Source of the DNA: Marinicella rhabdoformis | GTDB taxonomy: Bacteria > Pseudomonadota > Gammaproteobacteria > Xanthomonadales > Marinicellaceae | Length of the DNA stretch: 64,000 nucleotides | Direction: 5' to 3' | Assembly (NCBI RefSeq): GCF_009671245.1 | Contig: NZ_VTFS01000004.1 | Coordinates: forward strand, 124,001 to 188,000 | Position numbers and translations under genes: made by a program | In this document: positions 60,449-64,000 of the stretch, one piece after another | How the letters are laid out: every line of letters begins with the position of its first letter | Position numbering within the stretch: the stretch's first letter is position 1 | Notes under the pieces: generated by a model | Database searches by the model: none | The model's input: the letters and a program-made list of their open reading frames with translations, nothing else | What the model was told of the DNA's origin: nothing

Positions 60449-61048
60449 ATGATTGAAGCCACCTTAACACTGATCTTTACAACCTTGTTGCTATTGGGTT
60501 CGCCAGGCCCTGCACCTTTGGCCTTGGCCGCCACTGGGGCGACTTTTGGTGTGCGTGGTGGTTTGGCGTTTTTAGCTGGCATATTATTGGGTTTGGCGGT
60601 GGCCATATTGGGTGCCATTTTAGGTATCAATGCTTTGTTCCTGGCTTTCCCCAAGGCCGCAGTTGCAATGCAAATCATAGGCGCTGCTTATATTGTTTTT
60701 ATTGCTTATAAGATAGCAACAGCAGCTGTGATTTCTGGTGAATCGTCATCACAAAAAAACGCGCCTACTTTTATCCAAGGGTTCATCCTGAACTTATTAA
60801 ACCCCAAAGCTTATGCCGCTTTTTTGGCTTTGTTCACACAATTCCTTTTGCCTTTTGAAAATCAATTGACCGCCTATGCCTTGACTGGATTGGTATGTTT
60901 TCTGGTCGCAGTGATTGTGGATGTTATATGGCTTTGCTTGGGCAGCTTGATTAAACCCATGTTCACCCAGCCCAAACAAGCCCGATTATTGCGCGTGTCT
61001 TTTGCACTTTTAATGCTGGCCTCAGTTGCTTGGGCTTTGTTAAAGTGA
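60449..61048 (+). CDS. LysE/RhtB-family amino-acid exporter
   Basis: A 199-aa inner-membrane protein with about six helices. The LysE signature SPGPAPLALAATGATFGVRGGLAFLAGILLG occupies residues 18-50 in pieces, and GFILNLLNPKAYAAFLALFTQF is the mid-protein conserved block. These proteins export amino acids or related metabolites; the substrate here is not evident. Monocistronic. Confidence 0.9.
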   Translation: MIEATLTLIFTTLLLLGSPGPAPLALAATGATFGVRGGLAFLAGILLGLAVAILGAILGINALFLAFPKAAVAMQIIGAAYIVFIAYKIATAAVISGESSSQKNAPTFIQGFILNLLNPKAYAAFLALFTQFLLPFENQLTAYALTGLVCFLVAVIVDVIWLCLGSLIKPMFTQPKQARLLRVSFALLMLASVAWALLK

Positions 61049-61073
61049 GCCAATTCTTAGACCACAATTTAAA

Positions 61074-61310
61074 TTAACCCTCTGATTGAGACAACTGGGC
61101 TTCAATGGCTTCCAGTTTGGCGCGGGTTTTGGCCAATACGGCTTTTTGTACTTCGAATTCTTCTCGTGTCACTAAATCTGCCTTTTGTAAGCCAGCTGTT
61201 AGGATAGATTTGATGTTTTTGTGGAAATCTTGGCGCATGGTTTTCAAATCTTCAGGAATCAATTGCTCCACTTTATTGACCATGTCTTCGACCATTTCTG
61301 CTTTTATCAT
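61074..61310 (-). CDS. ubiK: Ubiquinone biosynthesis accessory factor UbiK
   Basis: A 78-aa coiled-coil BMFP-family protein (VEQLIPEDLKTMRQDFHKNIKSILTAGLQKADLVTREEFEVQKAVLAKTRAKLEAIEAQL in pieces). UbiK assists the soluble Ubi complex and binds lipids. I use the ATG at 61310 with GGAAAA upstream; a TTG four codons earlier is the alternative. It is divergent from rnr. Confidence 0.9.
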   Translation of the reverse strand: MIKAEMVEDMVNKVEQLIPEDLKTMRQDFHKNIKSILTAGLQKADLVTREEFEVQKAVLAKTRAKLEAIEAQLSQSEG

Positions 61311-61397
61311 GCTGTTTTCCAAGTGTTTTGTATTAAGAATTGGCTGCTATTTTAACATTAAAATACCCAATATCATCATGTTGTCAAAATCACACGT

Positions 61398-61403
61398 TAT
61401 AAT
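61398..61403 (+). promoter_or_regulatory. -10 element giving a likely leaderless rnr mRNA
   Basis: A perfect TATAAT ends 7 nt before the A of the rnr ATG. No Shine-Dalgarno sequence lies between, and the neighbour upstream is on the other strand. No good -35 is seen. Confidence 0.45.
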
Positions 61404-61409
61404 GGCGCC

Positions 61410-63599
61410 ATGAAAAATCCTTTTAATATCCCAGACCCAGAGTTTGCGGAGCAAGTACAGAAATACCCCAATCCTATTCCCAGCCGACGCGCCATTTTAG
61501 ACTTCTTAAGCAAGGAGAATAAATTGCTTAAATTGGAGACCATTGCGATAAAAATTGGCATCAGAACCGAAGAAGAATTCGATGGTTTACGCTTTCGTTT
61601 GCGCACCATGGTTTCAGATGGTCAACTCATGGTTAACCGAAAAAACGGTTATGGCGTCAGGTCAAAATTAGACTTAAAACAAGGACATGTACAGGCACAC
61701 CAAGATGGCTTTGGCTTCTTTATTTCCAGCGAGCTGGATGATGATGCTTTTGTCAGTCCAAAACAAATGCGCAAAGTGATGGACGGTGATGAAGTCTTGG
61801 CCGATGTGCAAGCCGCACGCAAGGGACGCGGTAAAACCGATGCTTTTATCGTAGAAGTCATCAAACGAGCCCATAAGACCGTAGCAGGCAAGCTTGTGGT
61901 GGAAGATGGCATGGCTTATGTCAAAGCAGACAACACGAGACTCGGCGACATCATGATCCCCAATGACGTGATGGGCAGCGCCAAGAACAATGACTATGTC
62001 ACCGTCAGCATTAAGAAATACCCAGACAAACACAGGCCTGCTTTTGGAGAAGTGATTGCCATTTTAGGACAACAGCTTAACCATGAACTGTCGATGCAGT
62101 TAACCATCGTCAGTGAAAACCTGCCTGTAGAGTGGCCTGAAGCAGTTGAGCAAGCGCGCCAGTTAATTCCAGAACAAGTGGATGAATCGACACTGGGACC
62201 ACACAAGGACATCAGGCATTTGCCTTTGGTCACGATTGATGGCGCCGACGCACGTGACTTTGATGATGCGGTTTATGCAGAACCCACCGACAATGGCTAT
62301 AAACTACTGGTGGCCATCGCTGATGTGTCCAGTTATGTGCAGCCTGACAAAGCTTTAGACAAAGAGGCTTATGTGCGCGGTACTTCGGTTTATTTTCCAG
62401 GTCGTGTTATCCCTATGCTGCCTTTGGAGTTGTCCAATGGTATATGCTCTTTAAACCCGAATGTGGACCGTTTAAGCATGGTGTGTGAGATGCATATCAA
62501 TGGCATGGGCGAGATACAATCTTATGAGTTTTACCGTGGACTGATGCACTCGCATGCCCGCATGACCTACGACCAAGCTTGGGCCTATTTGGATGAAAAC
62601 AGCGAATCACCCAAAGAAGCAAGCTCGTGGCCAAAAGCCGCGATAGATTCTTTGACTCATATGTATCATTTGTTTCAATCGATGCAAATGGAGAAGTATG
62701 CGCGCGGCGGTATAGAGTTCAACTCCAGTGACGTTTATATTGTTATTGGTGAAGACGGCATGGTCGCAGACATAAAAGGCTATGAACGCAATGACGCACA
62801 CAAACTGATTGAAAACTTTATGATCGCGGCCAATGTGTGTGCTGCTAAGTTTATTGAAAAACACGATGTGCCAGCTGCTTTTCGTTGTCACAATTCGCCA
62901 CCTGAAGGCAAAGTCAAAGACCTTGTTGCTTTCCTTAAAGGATTGGGTGTTACACCCAAGTTCAAAGATTCACCAACACCTAAAGATTTAACCAAACTAT
63001 TAAATCAAGTCCAGCATCGACAAGACCGCAATTTAATTGAACAGGTGGTATTGCGTTCTCAGTCATTGGCCACTTATGAAAGCAGTAATGCAGGTCATTT
63101 TGGTTTGGCTTTGACTCATTATGCGCACTTCACCTCACCCATCAGGCGTTACCCTGATTTGATGGTACATCGGGCCATTGATCATATTTTGTACCACAAG
63201 GACAGTCGCTATCGATACACACCCGAGCAAGCTGATGCGATTGCCAAACAGTGTTCTATGACAGAACGCCGTGCTGAAATGGCTTCTCGTGAAGTCGATG
63301 CGCGTTTGAAATGTTTGTTCATGCAACAATTCATTGGCGATGTCATGACGGGCACAGTTTCAGGCGTGACACGCTTTGGTTTGTTTGTTCAGTTAGAGCA
63401 GTATCAGGTTGATGGATTGATCCATGTGACTTCTTTACCCAATGATTATTATCACTACGACGGCGTGAAGCACCAGCTCACTGGCGAACGCGGAGGTAAC
63501 CTGTTCCGTTTGACTGATCGCATTGAAATTCGCGTGGCTCAGGTTGATTTGGATGACCGAAAAATTGACTTTGAATTTGTACAAAAAATAAAACAATGA
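61410..63599 (+). CDS. rnr: Ribonuclease R
   Basis: A 729-aa 3'-5' exoribonuclease. In order: an N-terminal HTH (about 20-80), cold-shock domains (about 85-240), the RNB catalytic domain with IDGADARDFDDAV (about 276-290) and TSPIRRYPDLMVHRAI, and an S1 domain (about 640-725) ending FVQKIKQ. The C-terminal basic tail of E. coli RNase R is missing, so the protein is about 80 residues shorter. It degrades structured RNA and rRNA. Its stop overlaps the rlmB start by 4 nt, as in the conserved rnr-rlmB operon. Confidence 0.96.
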   Translation: MKNPFNIPDPEFAEQVQKYPNPIPSRRAILDFLSKENKLLKLETIAIKIGIRTEEEFDGLRFRLRTMVSDGQLMVNRKNGYGVRSKLDLKQGHVQAHQDGFGFFISSELDDDAFVSPKQMRKVMDGDEVLADVQAARKGRGKTDAFIVEVIKRAHKTVAGKLVVEDGMAYVKADNTRLGDIMIPNDVMGSAKNNDYVTVSIKKYPDKHRPAFGEVIAILGQQLNHELSMQLTIVSENLPVEWPEAVEQARQLIPEQVDESTLGPHKDIRHLPLVTIDGADARDFDDAVYAEPTDNGYKLLVAIADVSSYVQPDKALDKEAYVRGTSVYFPGRVIPMLPLELSNGICSLNPNVDRLSMVCEMHINGMGEIQSYEFYRGLMHSHARMTYDQAWAYLDENSESPKEASSWPKAAIDSLTHMYHLFQSMQMEKYARGGIEFNSSDVYIVIGEDGMVADIKGYERNDAHKLIENFMIAANVCAAKFIEKHDVPAAFRCHNSPPEGKVKDLVAFLKGLGVTPKFKDSPTPKDLTKLLNQVQHRQDRNLIEQVVLRSQSLATYESSNAGHFGLALTHYAHFTSPIRRYPDLMVHRAIDHILYHKDSRYRYTPEQADAIAKQCSMTERRAEMASREVDARLKCLFMQQFIGDVMTGTVSGVTRFGLFVQLEQYQVDGLIHVTSLPNDYYHYDGVKHQLTGERGGNLFRLTDRIEIRVAQVDLDDRKIDFEFVQKIKQ

Positions 63600-64000
63600 C
63601 CGCACAAATCATTTTTGGTATCCACGCTGTAGAAAATGCCGTCAAATCCGGCCAAGTCACTGAAGTCTGGATTCTCAGGGAAAGTAAAAACCAACGCCTT
63701 AACAAGTTGAAACAACTGTTAGATAAATCAGAAGTGAACAGCCATTGGGTTGCCCCTGCAGACTTAGATAAACTGTGTACAGAAAAACACCAAGGCGTGG
63801 TGGCTAAAGTTGAACACCTGCAGATTCACGGCGAAAAACAACTCAAAGAACAGTTGGACACTTGGCAAAACCCACTGCTGCTTATTCTGGACAGCATTGA
63901 AGACCCAAGGAACTTGGGCGCTTGTTTGAGGTCAGCAGATGCGGCTGGCGTTACGGCCGTCATCATCACCAAAAACCAATCAGCACCTATTACTGCTGTT
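63596..64000 (+). CDS. rlmB: 23S rRNA Gm2251 methyltransferase RlmB, 3' end outside window
   Basis: The reading frame starts with ATG at 63596, overlapping the rnr stop, and stays open for 135 codons to the window end. It begins MTAQIIFGIHAVENAVKSG, contains VAPADLDKLCTEKHQGVVAKV, and reaches LLILDSIEDPRNLGACLRSADAAGV, the start of the SpoU knot. The N-terminal substrate-binding domain is complete. The gene is cut by the window edge. Confidence 0.95.
   Translation, partial: MTAQIIFGIHAVENAVKSGQVTEVWILRESKNQRLNKLKQLLDKSEVNSHWVAPADLDKLCTEKHQGVVAKVEHLQIHGEKQLKEQLDTWQNPLLLILDSIEDPRNLGACLRSADAAGVTAVIITKNQSAPITAV

Overview
The window looks like chromosome of a low-to-moderate GC gammaproteobacterium. 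The gene set (ttcA, gmk/yicC, mutL-miaA, dtd, envC-yibN-secB-gpsA, ubiK, rnr-rlmB, a TyrR-type and a PilR-type regulator) is gammaproteobacterial. The mix with DUF1501/DUF1800 secreted proteins, a DUF7933-repeat surface protein and a DPP-like S9 peptidase recalls marine Marinicella/Lysobacterales-type genomes. That placement is inference. I saw no rRNA, tRNA, CRISPR array, prophage or intact insertion sequence. About 57 protein genes are supported; the first and last are cut by the window edges.

Layout. 1-9.5 kb: the end of a giant repeat surface protein, ttcA, a YdcH-like small protein, a TraB/TIKI-like secreted protein, and a DUF1800-DUF1501 pair. 9.6-13.8 kb: a two-domain cupredoxin, a MoxR/CoxE-type ATPase-VWA pair, a persulfide-dioxygenase-like metallohydrolase and gmk. 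13.9-17.4 kb: an MBOAT/SGNH acyl-transfer pair wedged between gmk and yicC. 17.5-26.7 kb: a large BNR-repeat protein, mutL-82aa-miaA, a repeat-rich spacer holding a decayed second copy of the miaA 3' end, dtd, a TIMP-like secreted protein, a REP doublet and a rhomboid protease. 26.8-33.2 kb: an S9 peptidase, a Pycsar-effector-like membrane protein with a tail-anchored partner, a DUF819 transporter, an Slp-like protein, and a 740-bp spacer with two copies of a structured element next to an SlyD-type isomerase. 33.2-41 kb: a three-domain kinase/M23/aminotransferase fusion, isoaspartyl peptidase, EnvC, and yibN-secB-gpsA. 41-48 kb: NYN RNase plus RhlE helicase, an alpha/beta hydrolase, BON-LysM protein, an LplT-PlsC fusion, and methionine gamma-lyase. 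48-56 kb: a TyrR-like regulator, Sat-CysC, Xni, a PilR-like regulator, HNH nuclease and a CNT transporter. 56-59.6 kb: a divergent ApbE / porin / FMN-binding / PepSY cassette with a Fur box. 59.6-64 kb: small proteins, a LysE exporter, ubiK, rnr, and the start of rlmB.

Main points for a second look. (1) The two-copy element at 32.05-32.7 kb keeps its stems while changing their bases, including compensatory pairs, which points to a structured RNA or DNA element not named here. (2) The two NtrC-family regulators have damaged AAA+ cores. (3) The iron-regulated flavinylation cassette is compact and apparently complete. (4) Two neighbouring secreted proteins share a C-terminal IFxxGF tag. (5) The miaA relic among dispersed repeats records a local duplication.
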